Assembly: GCA_030272155.1 (NCBI GenBank) | Contig: CP126195.1 | Coordinates: 2,401,001 to 2,465,000, forward strand | Length of the DNA stretch: 64,000 nt | Source: Tetradesmus obliquus | Taxonomy: Eukaryota; Chlorophyta; Chlorophyceae; Sphaeropleales; Scenedesmaceae | Direction of reading: 5' to 3' | Part shown: piece after piece, positions 21,817-33,966 of the stretch | Layout: each line of letters starts with the position of its first letter | Numbering within the stretch: the first letter of the stretch is position 1 | Position numbers and translations under genes: made by a program | Notes under the pieces: model-generated | The model's input: only the letters and a program-made list of their open reading frames with translations | Databases searched by the model: none | What the model was told of the DNA's origin: nothing

Positions 21817-24336
21817 ATGCAGAGGCATGCCAGCTCTCTGCTGCTCCTGCTGCTGCTGGTGGCAGCCAGCAGTAGCACAGCCAGCGATGAGCCTGACAGA
21901 AAGCCACAAGAGCAGAAGCAACAACAGCAAAAACACTCAGATGTGCTAGGGCTGACAACGGACACTTTTGCTGACGTGATTGAGCGGCAGCCAGGACCTG
22001 CACTGGTGAGTTTCAGCAACCCCCATCCCACCCCGCCCACCTCAGCCCAAACCCCACCAGTGTGCAGGTTGCTCCTGTGCACAGTCGAGCGCTCTACCAT
22101 GAAATTGGATGCAAGATATTGTATGTGCTTGTCTGCAGGTCATGTTCATGATCCCGGACTGTCAGGCGTGTCTCGCACTGATGCCAGACCTACAAAAGGT
22201 GGCAGCAAACCTCAAGGTACAGCAGCAGCTGTGCTGCCCTGCAGCAGCTGTTGCACGATTTTTGTGTCAATGAGAAAGTGTGCACCGTGCTAGCAGGACA
22301 AGGCATGCAGCATGACACATAACCTGCAATAGCAGCGCACAGCAGCTTGCGCAACACATGCACACTCTGCAGTGCTGCTTTAGTATGCTTGCGCAGCTGT
22401 TGCACCACACACAGACTGCACTATGTTCACGCAGAGCAACCCACCTTAAGTTGCAGCGCACAGCAAAACAGTCAAAATGTGCAGCACATAAGGCAGCGAT
22501 GCCGTGCGCGTCAGGTATTTTGAGACAGCTGCTGTGTCATAACACACAACGAACTTCCTTGCTGCTGCTCACAGTACAGCCATCTAAACACCCTGATACA
22601 CTGCTGTAATGTGCTGTGTCATGCCTCCGCTGGCAGGGCATCGCCACTGTGGCCACCGTCAACTGTGGCAACGTGCACTCAGTGCGGACATGCAGGGCGT
22701 TTGGAGTGCATGAGTTCCCCAGGCTGCTGGTGAGGCAGCACACTTAGCGCCTCTTTTGCAGCCATGGCTGGCTTGTAATGAATCGTAATACCATCATTAT
22801 CCAGTTTTTGCTGTGATATGACCGTCTGCATGGCCTTAAAACAAACTGCACTGCTGATGGGAGAGTGTGCGGTTGTTCGGCAAAAGCGTGCTGGAAATGG
22901 TGTTGCATGCATCAGCAGCTGTCGGCATGCAGCTGCTGTGCAGTGCCGCAACTGCACACAGTAGGATGCTGTTTTGTGCTGCCTAGACATGTATGCCAGC
23001 AGCTTACACTACAGATAGTGGCGCCTTGACATGCTTTGCTGCTGGCACCTGTCTGCTGTGCGTCAGGTGTTCAAAACTGGCACGAAGACAAACCCTTACA
23101 CTGGAGGGGCGATGAAGGAGTTTGACAAATACACTGGTGAGCAGCAGTGCCAGTCACAAACACAACTGCAAAGGGTCTAGCAATTGGCTGAGCAGGCAAC
23201 TTGTTTGGTGGCAGTAGCATCTAGGGAGGGCAGCAGACCAACAGCACCAGGGCGCAGTTCACATGTATATGCAAGCATATGCATATTTGTGCAGGCATAG
23301 GCTCGCTGTGCTGTGTGAGTGCGCTGCTGCTTTGCAGACGCACTTGATGCGCAATGACAAGCTTCGTATGGTAGCCACCTTGCCGCCTGAACAACACTGC
23401 AACCCCTGCCAAATTGGATAACACTGCAACCCGTGCTGGACTCCTTGTTACTGCTGCTGCCCTGCAGGTGCGCCTGGTGCGCGTGCGCTGGTGTCTGCTG
23501 TCACTGACAAACTGGATGACAGCCAGATCAGCCACATCAGCAGCAGCAGCGAGCACGAGGCCTTCCTGCAGCAGCAGCCCAAGCTGGCCAAGGTACCTGC
23601 CGCACTGTGCTGTGCTGTGCTGTGCTGTGCTGTGCTGTGCTGTGCTGCGATGTGCTGTGCTGTGCTGCGATGTGCTGTGCTGTGCTGTGCTGTGGCTTGT
23701 ATGCCTCAACTGCCAGATACCCACTGTCATGTGCACTTAACTCTTGGTATGTGTGTTGATCACATGCAAGCAATTGCGCTTAACTCTTGGTATGTGTGTT
23801 GATCACATGCACGCAATTGCGCTGTGGCTCACCTGTTTGCTCACCTATCTCTGTCTACGCTTCCTCATCTCCCACCCATGGCTGCAGCTGCACACCACAG
23901 CGCACCACAACATTTAGCCGTTGGTGACCATCACAGCAATTAGCAGGCATCTCTCGCTGGTCAAGCTCACGTACCTCCTCCTGCGCTGCCGTGTGTCACA
24001 CCCAGGTGCTGCTCTTCACCGACAAGAATGCATCCAAGGTGCTGTACAAGATTCAATCAGTGACAGTGGCCAACATAACCACTGAGAGGGCTCTTTCTGC
24101 TCAACTTATCCTATCTCTGCCGGCGCTGCCGTGTGTTGCACCAGGTGCTGCTGTTTACGGACAAAAATGCATCCACGGTGCTGTACAAGGGGCTGTCCTG
24201 GAGCTACACACGGCGCCTGGGTTTCGGCGAGGTCCGCAGCAGCGAGGCAACAGCAGCGCTGCTGGAGCAGTACGGCGTGGCGCAGATGCCTACCCTGCTG
24301 GTGGTCAAGGTGCGCCGCTGCTGCTGCTGCTGCCAC

Positions 24337-24375
<39 letters not shown>

Positions 24376-27300
24376 ATGTGTTGCCAGCAACTCTTCTGCT
24401 GAGCATAACTGCATGTGACTTGCAAGCAGCGGCATGAGAGCCAGCAGTTTCAGACCACACAAGCGATTCCTCATGCTGGATGCTAATCAACTGTGCCTAC
24501 ACGCGACTCGTTGAACTTGCAGGCTGACGGCAGCCGTGACGCATACACCGGGCCTCTGAAAGCTGTGCCACTGAGGGCCTTCCTGGATGGCCACGCGCTC
24601 AAGGAGCCGCTGCCTGAGGCAGCAGCAGCAGCAGGGCCTGGTGGGGCAGGCAAGGGTGCTGCTATGCCTGATGGCATGATGGGGGAGGTGGTGCTGCATG
24701 CACTGAATGCCTCCAACCTGACAGAGATTGATGGCAGGCATGAGATGTGGCTGCTGGCGTTCTACAGGGCAGCAGGTGGGTGGCGTGATGTGCAGATGTT
24801 GTTTAGTGTGCAAGTGGTTGCAGCGCTACTGCATGTATGCGTGTTGCTGCTGGTGCTTTATTGTGATTAGGGCAGCTGGCAGGATTCATGCGTGGCGTTT
24901 GTCTTGTAGTATGGCTTTCCCTCGGTGCAGTTGCTGCTGCTGCCGCAGCAAAGGGAGCCACCTGAGCTCAGCAATCCTGCACCATCTACACACCACAGCA
25001 GCACTTCTACTGCTCTAGACAACACCATAAACTGATGTGTTCTTGTTGTTGCTGTGTTGCCCGCCCTTGCTGCAGAGGGCGCCACCTGCTCAGCTGAGCT
25101 GGAGAAGCTCTCCTCCCTACTGCGGGAGGTGCAGGGCATTGTGCAGTATGGCAGTGTGAATGCAGCAGCAGCAACAGCAGCAGAAGGCAGCGATGCCAGC
25201 CTGCTGCGGCAATATGGAGCTGATGTAGCTGCACTTGAGGCAGATGGCTGCAAGCTGCAGCTGGTGCTGCTGCCGCATGGCAAGGGCAAGGCAGCAAAAG
25301 GGGACTATGCAAGATGGGCTGGGGGCCTGGATGATTTCAAGGCCCTGCAGGATTGGATCCTTGAGCAGGTGAGGCTGCAAAACACAGCAGAATCTCTTAC
25401 AACGGCAGGCAGGATGAGCACAGATGGCGGTTGGGCGCTTGGGCGCATTTTGAGCAGCAGCAGCGGCAGCAGCATTGACAGCAGTGGTGCTGCCTGTTGC
25501 TGGGGTTGGTGGTGCCTACTCGCTCTCAGGTTCTTGCAACTCCAACAACCTTCGCTGCCTTTGTGTTCAATGACCGTACCAGAGGTTGGGGTTTGCTTCC
25601 ATGCTGTTGCTCAGCAGCTGGTTCTGACACATACACACATTCCGCGCTGTCCTGCAGATTCCCGACTTCACCATCCAGCTGTCGAATGAGGTGGAGGCAG
25701 ATGCCTTTGTCAAAGCAACAGCAGACTCGCTACCGCCAGACGCCATCCGCAGCGCCGAGGACCGCCGCGCACCAATCGGCAAGGTGTTCCTGTTCACCAC
25801 CAAGAGCAGCGTGCCTGGCATGTACAAGGCGCTTGCAGCGCAGCACTTTGGCAAGTCGCGGATGCTGTTTGGCTGGGCGACGACAGCACACGAGAAGGGG
25901 CCTGCGCTGCCGCTGATGCAGAAAATGAACGTGAGTGCGCAGCAAACAGCTGGCAGGCTTTGTCTTATCGTGCATCTATGTAGTTTCAACTGCTTTCAAG
26001 CAGTTGGGAAAGGACATGGTATGACTGTGCACACTGAGACGATGCTGCGTGACGCAAATGTTAACGCACTGGGGCGTTCATTGAGCTGCACCTCCTGAGC
26101 TGCAACCAGACCACTCACTGCCTATTACATTGCACGCCGCGTCATCATCACCATCATCACATCACCAATGATAAGCCACAGCAACAACGGCATCGGCCCG
26201 CACCCCACTGATTCTCACGCCCTGTGCGCTGCCCAGCCTGCTCCTAACTCTCCTGCAGGTGCGCAAGCCTCCCGCGATGTCGGTGCTGCTGCCGCTGCCT
26301 CCCAAGCCCATCGGCGACCCTGACAGCGCAGAGCAGCAGCAGCAGCGGCCGCCGCAGCCTGGCGGCGCCGGCGAGATGGCCATTCAGCAGTACTTTGGGC
26401 CCCTCAAGTTCCAGAAGATGGCTGCTTGGGTGCAGGGCATGGCCATGCTCACAGGTGCGGGGTCCTGCAGTGGTTTGTTACGTGCTGTACCATGGGTTGG
26501 CCTTGTGTAAGTAGTTTGGTCCAGGGTCCTGCAAGCAGGGAGCAAAACAGCAGCCATGCACAAGGTAGCATCTCGCGTCCCCACCAGCCATGCATCCCCG
26601 GCCGTCAGCAGCCGCTTCAGCGTACATTCGTGCCACTGCCTGCTGGTGCAAATGACGTATTGCAACAATTCACACCTAGATGGTGCGCTTGTGACACTCT
26701 CTGCAGGAATGGCGTACAAGCGGCACGCGGGCGCCACCCCAGCACCGGAAGCACATGACCTCGACATCCACAAGCAGGCGCAGCTGCAGGCGGCATGCTA
26801 CGACAAGCCCAGCCTCTGCCTCATGACCCTACTGGATGGCAGCAGCGGCAGCGCTGCCAACAAAGCACGCGACCTCATCCGCAAAGTGGCCACAGAACTT
26901 GCAGGACAGCCGCTGACATGGGTGGCAGTTGACGTCTCGCGCCAATCATCGTTCAGGCGGGCGTATGGGTTTGAATCCGAGCAGCTGCCGGCGCTGGTGG
27001 CGCTGAGCACGAAGCGCATGCGGTTTGCGCAGGGTGCGGCGCCGTTTGGCGAAGCCAGTGCCAAGCAGCTGGTCACCAAGGTGCTTGCGGGCTCTGCGGT
27101 AACGCTGCCGCTGCCGGTGAGTAGGACGGCTTACATGATATTGTAGCCCACTGTCTGCAGCTGATGATGGCGATGGCTTGCTGGGTATAGCAGGGTATTG
27201 CACAGGCAGCTGCACACTGTGTTCTGCGCAACTGTCAGGCTTGGTCTTCATGCTGTTCCGGAACCTAGCCAAGATGCAGGTGTGAGTGCAACTGCTTGCC

Positions 27301-27995
27301 GTCTGACTTCTTTGGCCTATTGTTCTGCTGTGCAGTGACTGACTTTTTGCTGCCCTGTGTGCACCAATGCCATGTCTCTTGCCATGCATCTGTTTCAACA
27401 CAGGCGCTGCCTCAGCTGGTGGATGGTGGTGAGCCTGATGAGGAGCCAGCGCTGTCAGCGCAGGAGGAGTTTGACCTCTCAGAAGTCATGGCTGAGGAGG
27501 TTGCAACTGTGCTCAGCAAGGAAGAGAAGCTGCAGCAGGTGCGTGGTGCAGCAGACGGCGCACATGCATAGTGTGTGCTTTTGAAGTACATGCAGGCTCT
27601 GCATGTTTGCGAGGCTGTTGTCAGCAGAGCTCTGTAGTGCCGAAGGTTATCATCCAGGCAGACACAACCGCATTGATGATATACGTAGAATGACATCCGC
27701 GAATGCAGACGCAGCTATGCGTTGTGTGTCACACCTGCTGAGTACCGCTTTGGTTGCTGCGTAAGCAGTTACAGACTGTGTACTCTGTGGCATCTTTACT
27801 GCCCCACATTGCTGTTACTCCTGCTGTTGCTCCTGCCGCTCTGCTGCACCTGCCCAGGCTGACAAGGAGATTGAGGCAGCAGAAAAGGCGAAGAAGAAGG
27901 CCAAGACCACGACCAAGAAGAAGTCCAAGAAAAAGAAGTCCAGCAAGAAGTCAAAGAAGAAGTCAGCACCATCACCAGCAAAGGATGAACTGTAG
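21817..27995 (+). CDS. Multi-domain thioredoxin-fold (PDI-like) ER protein with KDEL
   Basis: Thirteen exons join in phase: 21817-22005, 22139-22216, 22637-22729, 23067-23136, 23468-23592, 24145-24309, 24523-24775, 25076-25368, 25658-25930, 26259-26454, 26707-27116, 27404-27538 and 27858-27995, giving 805 residues. It begins with a signal peptide (SSLLLLLLLVAASSSTAS). The first thioredoxin-like domain has VMFMIPDCQACLALM, with a CQAC in the active-site position (C71, C74), and the cis-Pro region FGVHEFPRLLVF. A second thioredoxin-like repeat (YGVAQMPTLLVVK) lacks CxxC, and a third is suggested by YGFESEQLPALVALS. The C-terminus is a run of Lys/Ser, then KDEL, the ER retrieval signal. So the protein probably handles disulfides or misfolded clients in the ER lumen. 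CQAC instead of CGHC suggests altered redox potential. The exact subfamily is not clear. Confidence 0.88.
23608..23697. repeat. TGTGC pentanucleotide microsatellite
   Basis: About 90 bp of (TGTGC)n with two GCGATG interruptions, in intron 5 of the KDEL protein gene just after the donor of exon 5. Confidence 0.95.
23737..23822. repeat. 43-bp tandem duplication
   Basis: Two copies of a 43-bp unit (TTAACTCTTGGTATGTGTGT and so on) stand side by side with one mismatch, in the same intron. Confidence 0.95.
24002..24051 (+). repeat. Echo of the head of KDEL-protein exon 6
   Basis: GTGCTGCTCTTCACCGACAA and the following 30 bp copy the start of exon 6 (24145), acceptor included, about 139 bp upstream. 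The copy has no usable continuation. Confidence 0.85.
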
Positions 27996-28474
27996 CCTGG
28001 TTGTGCGTCCCTTGTTGTTGACACATCTGTCGTCAGAAGGACCCATTTGTGTGCGGTTTACCAATGCTTGTGTAGACGGCGATTGCGGCACACCATCCTA
28101 AACAAGCGCGCGCTGATGTCATCTCAATCTACCACGTATCATAGGACTGCTTCAGCTGCAGCTGTTGCAATGCGTCTGTCAAAGATCGGCTGCAATTGCA
28201 GTGTCAAGTCTCCGCTCACACAAGTTGCTCACACCAGTTTTGTTAGAAGGGTCGTTGAGGTAGCTGCCGAGGCCTATCCTCGCAACAATCTTCATCACTG
28301 CGGCTTTTTCAACAATTATAGAAAGCTCCTGCTTCTACAGCTTAGGTCTTCGTTGGAGGCAGCACCGTCTAATGGCCTGAGTTGAAGATGCTTCGCCCGC
28401 TCTTGTGCGAATACTTTCCGCCTAGCTGGGGTATCCATGCTTGGCTGGCTAGCGTTCGGGGGCTGAGCTAGCAG
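27996..28474. other. Intergenic region, KDEL gene to transporter
   Basis: Tandem genes on the same strand. The 5' end of the transporter, including its start codon, should lie here. An ATG at 28388 opens a short frame (MLRPLLCEYFPP) that could be joined by a small intron, but I could not confirm it. Confidence 0.4.
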
Positions 28475-31400
28475 GCCGACTTGGCTACCACACCAACAGC
28501 GCTCCAGCTCAGCACCTTCTGCAGCGACACTGAAGAGGAGAGGCCCCTTATTTGCCACCATGAGTGGCAGGATGAGGAAGTCACGGCACAAAGTGAGCCT
28601 CAGGCACAGTCTGAGCAGCGCACGCTACACGAGGTGCTGCATGTTGTCAGCTTCTGCTGTCATCATGCTGCTGCTGCTACTATCATTTTACATTGCAGCC
28701 AGTAGCAGCTGTCATTATCACTCCTGACCTATGCTGCCGGGGCATTGCTACGTTGTGCAGGCCGTGATCGTTATAGAGACTGATCATGACAACCCGCTGG
28801 CTAGCAGCTCAGGGCGCAAGGCCTTTTACTCAGCATTCACCACATTCAACCTGGCAGTCATGGGCAGGTGCGGTCAGCAGCAGCAGCGCTACTTGTGATT
28901 GGTGTTTATGTTTAACCAGCAACAGCACCTTGCAAGCAGTTCATCGCAGCGCTCAGGCATGCAGGCAGCAGCATGCAAGCGGCTGTCATTGCAGTGCATG
29001 GCCTCGATAAAGGGAACACCAGGCAGCTGGCAACCAACAGTACCAGCAGCAGCAGCAGCAGCGCCGTACTCCGCCAGTGCTCGCATGTGCTGTCCTTCCT
29101 GCAAGAAAACTTGCACTCCCTGCCTGTAGTTGTAGCATGTGTTGCACACCTGTCACGTTGCTCGGCTTACTGCAGCAACCGCACCATTCTGTATGGAGCC
29201 TCATGTGCTGCTGTTCTTTTCCCCCGGCCAGCCGCCATGGTTTGCTCGGCTTCAGTAACAACCACCCGCTCTTTATTCACTCCCTGATTACTGTGTGCCT
29301 GTGCTGCTCCCTGCAGCTCTGTGCTGCCCATGCCGTATGCGATGAGCCACACAGGTGCTGCCATTGGCCTGGCCACCATGCTGCTGGTTGCGTTATGCAA
29401 CGACTTCACCAGCATGCTCATGGTCAACAACGCATACGAAACTGGCCTGGACAGCTATGAGAGCCTTGCACTGTGGGCGGGAGGGCCCAAGTGGAAGGTG
29501 AGGCCAGCGGCTGCAGCAACAGCAGTGTGCTTGGTACTCCGGGTGCCTGCAGCTCCTGCAGCAGCAGCAGCAGCAGCATCAATAGCACAGTTGTGACAAG
29601 CGCCCCGTGGACACGGCTGCAATTGCCTCAGCTGCAGCAACGCAGCAACAGGTACGGTAGGAGCTGCCGCAGCGCTCATCACTGCTTGCAGCACTTGAGG
29701 TACAAAGCCCTTTGTCCAGCACTGACAGTCTTGCTGCCATCTGCAACTCGCTGTTGCTGTACAGGTGTTCACGCAAGTCACGCTGATAGCGCTGCTGTGG
29801 GGCCCCAACAGTGGCGGGCTCAGCTTGATGGGTGACGTGGCACAAGTCATGTGCGACCGTGCATTCGGCAACCCGCCTACGCTAGGGCACTTCTTTGGGC
29901 TTCCCACCAGCAGCAGCAGCAGCAGCAACAGCACCCTAACAGCAGCAGCAGGAGCAACAGCAGCAATTACAGCAGCAGACAGTCCAGTTGGGAGCTTTGA
30001 CAGCTTTGCAGGAGCAGCAGCAGCAGCAGCAGCATCACCCTACGCCTCCTGGGTGCCGGACTCGCTGCTGCACAGCACGAACCTGGGCTGGCTGCTGAAT
30101 GGCCAGGCGCTAATGGTGCTGATGACGATCATTGCAGTTTACCCCCTCAGCTGCCAGAAGCACATGCGCAGCCTGGAGAGCGCTGCTGGTGTTGGGCTGC
30201 TGATTGTGGCGGCGCTGTGTGGGCTGCTGGGCTACAAGGCGTGGAGCCAAGGCTTTCCTGCTGTGGCAAGTGGAGAGTTCCCGCTGTGGAGCTTGCGGGT
30301 GAGTTGCCAGAGTGTGTGTTGTTGCTATGAGTGCTATGTGGCTCTTGACTGCTCTATGGTTGGCGGGTGCTGTGGTATTCGATACTTCAGTGCGCTTGAG
30401 GGCTGCTGTGCGGTGAACCGGGCGTGGGTGGGTGGTACGGGGCTGCTGATTGTTGCGGCGCTGTGTGGGCTGCTGGCGTACAAGGTGTGAAGCCAGGGCT
30501 GGCCTGCTGTGACGTTTTAGAGAGTTCCCGTTGTGGAGCTTGGGTGAGCAGTGTGGAGGTGGGAGCGTTTTGAAGGTGGCTGCTGTGTATGTTTTTGTGT
30601 GCTTGGAGGGCTCGGTTGCGCTAGTTGGCGGCAGCAGGCGAAGACGAATTCTGGGATGCTGATACTGTGGCTTTCGCGAGAGTGATTGCGCAGGTGCTTG
30701 GGACGGTCTCTTGAAGCGTCAGGGCTGCGTGCTGTTGCAAAGGTGCAAGCTATGCTTGGAGGACTAGCATGCAGCTGCCGCTCTCTCCCGTTGTCTGCTG
30801 TCAACCCTTGTTTGTACCTGCTGCTGCAGGTGACTGCGGACCTGGACCTTTTTGGTCAATGGGGCTGTGTGCTGTTGCGAGGTCACTAACTATGCTTGCA
30901 GGGCTAGCATGCAACCGCCTCTTTTCCGCCTTGTCTGCTGTTAAGACTACTGCAATCACTGCTCTCACCTCCTGCTGCAGGTGACTGCTGACCTGCCCGA
31001 GGCGTTCAGCCTGCTGGGCTTTGCCTTCTACCTGCAGCCGCTGATGATGCCCATCATCCGCGAGATGCCCGAGGGCAGGACGGGCCGCAACGCGCTCTCC
31101 GCAGCCGTGCACGCATCCGTGCTGGGTGAGTAGGGGCTGACAAGGGAGACTATGCAGCACGTGCAGCAGCGGTGCATGCAGCTTTGCTGGGTGTGGTGGG
31201 GCAGGTGGATGCGCCTTTTCGTGCCTGCGGGTAGCACCTTTGAAGGGCGAGCAGATCCTGTGCTGCTGATCTGCGTGCTGCTGCGAGTATGTGCATGCTG
31301 CGACGGAAGATTTGACGCAAGTTCACCTACAAGGAATGAACCAGCCACCGTTGACATGCTGCTGTGCTGCTGCTGCCACCCTGCAGGCAGCTGCCTGGTG

Positions 31401-32513
31401 CTGTACGCCTGCGCGGGTTTTTTCGGCGCCGCACTCTTTGGCCACAGCACGCGTGGCAACGTGATGGTCAATGACATCCTGGGGGACTCCCTAGGCCGGC
31501 TAGGGTTTGGGGTTGTGTACGGCGCCATGATGCTGTACCTTGCTGCGGGCGCTGCTGCCAGCCAGTACCCGCTGCGGGCCGCGATTGATATGGCGCTGAT
31601 GGGGGCGCGCGTGCCCATGACGCGGCCGCGAGCGGTGAGTTGCCAGCTGGCGGCGCTGATATCGTACGAATGCATGATTAGTGCGCTAATTTGTTCTGTT
31701 GTGTATCTCATCCAGGGCGTGTCCCTCAGCGTAAGACTCACCCCTGCCTTTCGCATTCAGTGTAACTAAACGTGTGTCTGTGTGCCTTGTTACTGCTGCA
31801 GATGTGCATCCAGGGCGTGACGCTCAGCGTGAGCCTGTGCATCGCGCTGCTCAACCCGGGCGGCGCGGAGAAGATCTATGCGCTGGTGGGCGCGTCCGGC
31901 GTGTGCATCGTGTGCTACGTGCTGCCGGTGTGGTTCCACTTGCGCCTGATGCACGTGCGGCGGCAGGCGGCCAAGAGCCAGGTGGGTGCTGTGACACATG
32001 CGGCTACGTTTTTGCAGTTTTTGGCGTTGTCATATCCTTACTGTTGTGTTGCAATGATTGCATTTGGTGTGGGCATAACCTGCCATGCGCTACTGGAGCC
32101 TTTGCACGTTTTAAATAATACAGGATGCAGCACAGTGCAATGACAAGTTGTGGCTGCTTTGTGTCGTGCTGCTGCCTCTCTGCCACCTGTCTGTCATGCA
32201 GGTTACTACTGCTGCTGCGTCACCACAGCCTGACGTCGAGCAGCTGGCTGTGCCTCTGCTGTATGCAAGCCCTCATAGCTCAGCCTCTAGCCTAGCAGCA
32301 CTGGCGGCAGCAGCAGCAGCAACAGCAGCTGGATACGGCCAGGCTGGCAGTGGCAGCAGCAGACTAAGTTTGGCAAGCCGGTGTAGGCTAGCCTGGGTGT
32401 GGCTGCGGTCAGCAATGCAGGTGCTGCTGCCGCTGTTTGTGATGGTTGTGGGCATCGGGTTCAGCGCTGCTGCGATGTATGTGGCTGTGAACAACATAAT
32501 CAAGGGCAGCTGA
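28475..32513 (+). CDS. AAAP / SLC38-type amino-acid transporter
   Basis: Exons in phase: 28475-28633, 28761-28867, 29317-29497, 29765-30298, 30981-31125, 31387-31634, 31802-31981 and 32202-32513, about 621 residues from 28475. No ATG is in frame in the first exon, so the true start lies in an upstream exon. After an acidic/Gln-rich tail the first membrane segment reads FNLAVMGSSVLPMPYAM, matching the AAAP signature around TM1 (GxGxLxLPYA). Further hallmarks are IAVYPLSCQKHMRSLE (typical of SLC38/AVT proteins), GFAFYLQPLMMPIIREMP and LNPGGAEKIYALVGASG. About 11 membrane segments are visible. Two Ser/Ala-rich loops are inserted, one in exon 4 and one before the last segment. The family carries neutral amino acids with H+ or Na+ across plasma or vacuolar membranes; which one here is unknown. 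Confidence 0.85.
30438..30545 (+). repeat. Echo of the tail of transporter exon 4
   Basis: Copies 30191-30298 with about 12 differences, including the GTGAG donor at 30544-30548, 246 bp downstream. It carries an in-frame TGA and would give a truncated product if used. Confidence 0.85.
30821..30850 (+). repeat. Echo of the head of transporter exon 5
   Basis: CTGCTGCAG|GTGACTGCGGACCTG repeats the acceptor and first codons of exon 5 (30981), 150 bp upstream. The CTATGCTTG(C/G)AGG(A/G)CTAGCATGCA context around 30752 and 30892 is also duplicated. Confidence 0.75.
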
Positions 32514-33966
32514 TGAGCCGTCGCTGGCCGATAGTGCTCTTGTATGTTGCATACGCATGTGTGTTGCTGGCCTATGCTGCAGGGATGTGTTGCATGTGTC
32601 TGCGTAACGCAGGTCCAGGCATTGCAGCGATGCATTGCAGCAGTGCGCAGCTGCGCCCAATGGGGCGTTGTATACTACATGTTTTGTTTGTTTGTGTTGT
32701 GGAGGTGGTGTGGTTCTGCCTGCTTGTCGTCCTCTCAGCTGCTGCACATGTTGGCTTCAGTGCAAGGCTGTGTGCGAATGACACACAGTCAACGCAGGCG
32801 TACTGATCTGTACTGTTCTATCCAACCTGCTACAGCTGTCCGTGCAATTCTACGCAGCGCTGTCCCGGCCTTGAGTATGGCTGCCCTGTTTCTTCAGCAG
32901 GAGTGTGCTTCTCCGGCAACACGTCATTATGTTGTCAGATGTGTGCTAGGTTGCTGTGTGTTGTCATCATACGGACATCTAGATATTGCACTGCCTGGCT
33001 TCAGAATCACGAGTCAAGCGGACGTGCACATGCACATGCACACACAACCTGCCTGGTGGTGCTGAGCGTCCCAGCGCTTCACTGTCCAGGTTTGTGTCTG
33101 TTTTGTCAACAACTGTGTTGCCTGTGCGACCAACTGTTTGTGGGCAGGGGCACTGTGTCAGTGACAGCAGCAGGGCTTGCTTTGGCAAGCAGGTGGCCAT
33201 GTATGCAAACGCTGCACATGGTGTTTTGCATTCGTTATCCATTGATTCTGCCACTTTTGCCCAGCCTTTTGCGGGTGGCTGGTTGTGTCGTTCGCAGCAC
33301 GGCTGTGTACTGCTGCTGCTAGCAGCATTTCTTTGTTGCCATCAGCGTGTCAACGCATAATGCGACAGCAGGGTTTTGAACTTGAGATCTGCCAACTGGG
33401 CAGTCGTCACGGTGTACATATGTACTGTATAGCAAGCCACTTGCTTGTTGCTGGTTCATGCGCATCAACGCGTATGTTATATCAGGTGTTGTTGTTCAAT
33501 CACGATTTGTTTGGTGGCATTTGGTAGCAGTGTGAAGTGTTCTTATGAATGCAGGTAATGCAAAAGACACATAGGAGCAGAAGCAGGAGCTGCACATGCT
33601 TGCAATCTGAGGTTCAGCAGCCATGGTGGCCTTTTGGGGGACCACTTCTAGCCATGTGAGTACTCATTATGCTGCATTATACTTGTAATGACTGACCCGC
33701 TTGCACGTTGTACCAATTTTATACTGAAGGCATGACCTGAAACCTGGTCCAGAGTATGGCGGTTGTAACAGCGTGCCAACGGCAAATTAATTACTACATG
33801 CTATGTTCCAGGTTTGACCATAAACTGCTCTCTTACGTCTTGCTTCCCCGTCAAACTGGGATCTTGACGAAGTGGCATCGTGTGCGACTGTCAAGCACCG
33901 GCCATTGGCAGTGAGCACTCGACACAACTGCTGTTGACTTGCATCAAGACGTACAAAATCAAGACA
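32514..33966. other. Intergenic region with a dispersed repeat
   Basis: Downstream of the transporter and upstream of the FKBP gene, same strand. It holds a copy of the dispersed repeat (33541-33690, inverted) and otherwise TG-rich DNA. No gene or RNA was recognised. Confidence 0.5.
33541..33690 (-). repeat. Dispersed non-coding repeat, copy B
   Basis: Reverse-complement match to 5372-5531. See that entry. Confidence 0.6.

Noticed and set aside
23537-23773. His/Ser/Thr/Gln repeat protein on the minus strand
   Set aside because: Read-through of the TGTGC microsatellite inside an intron.
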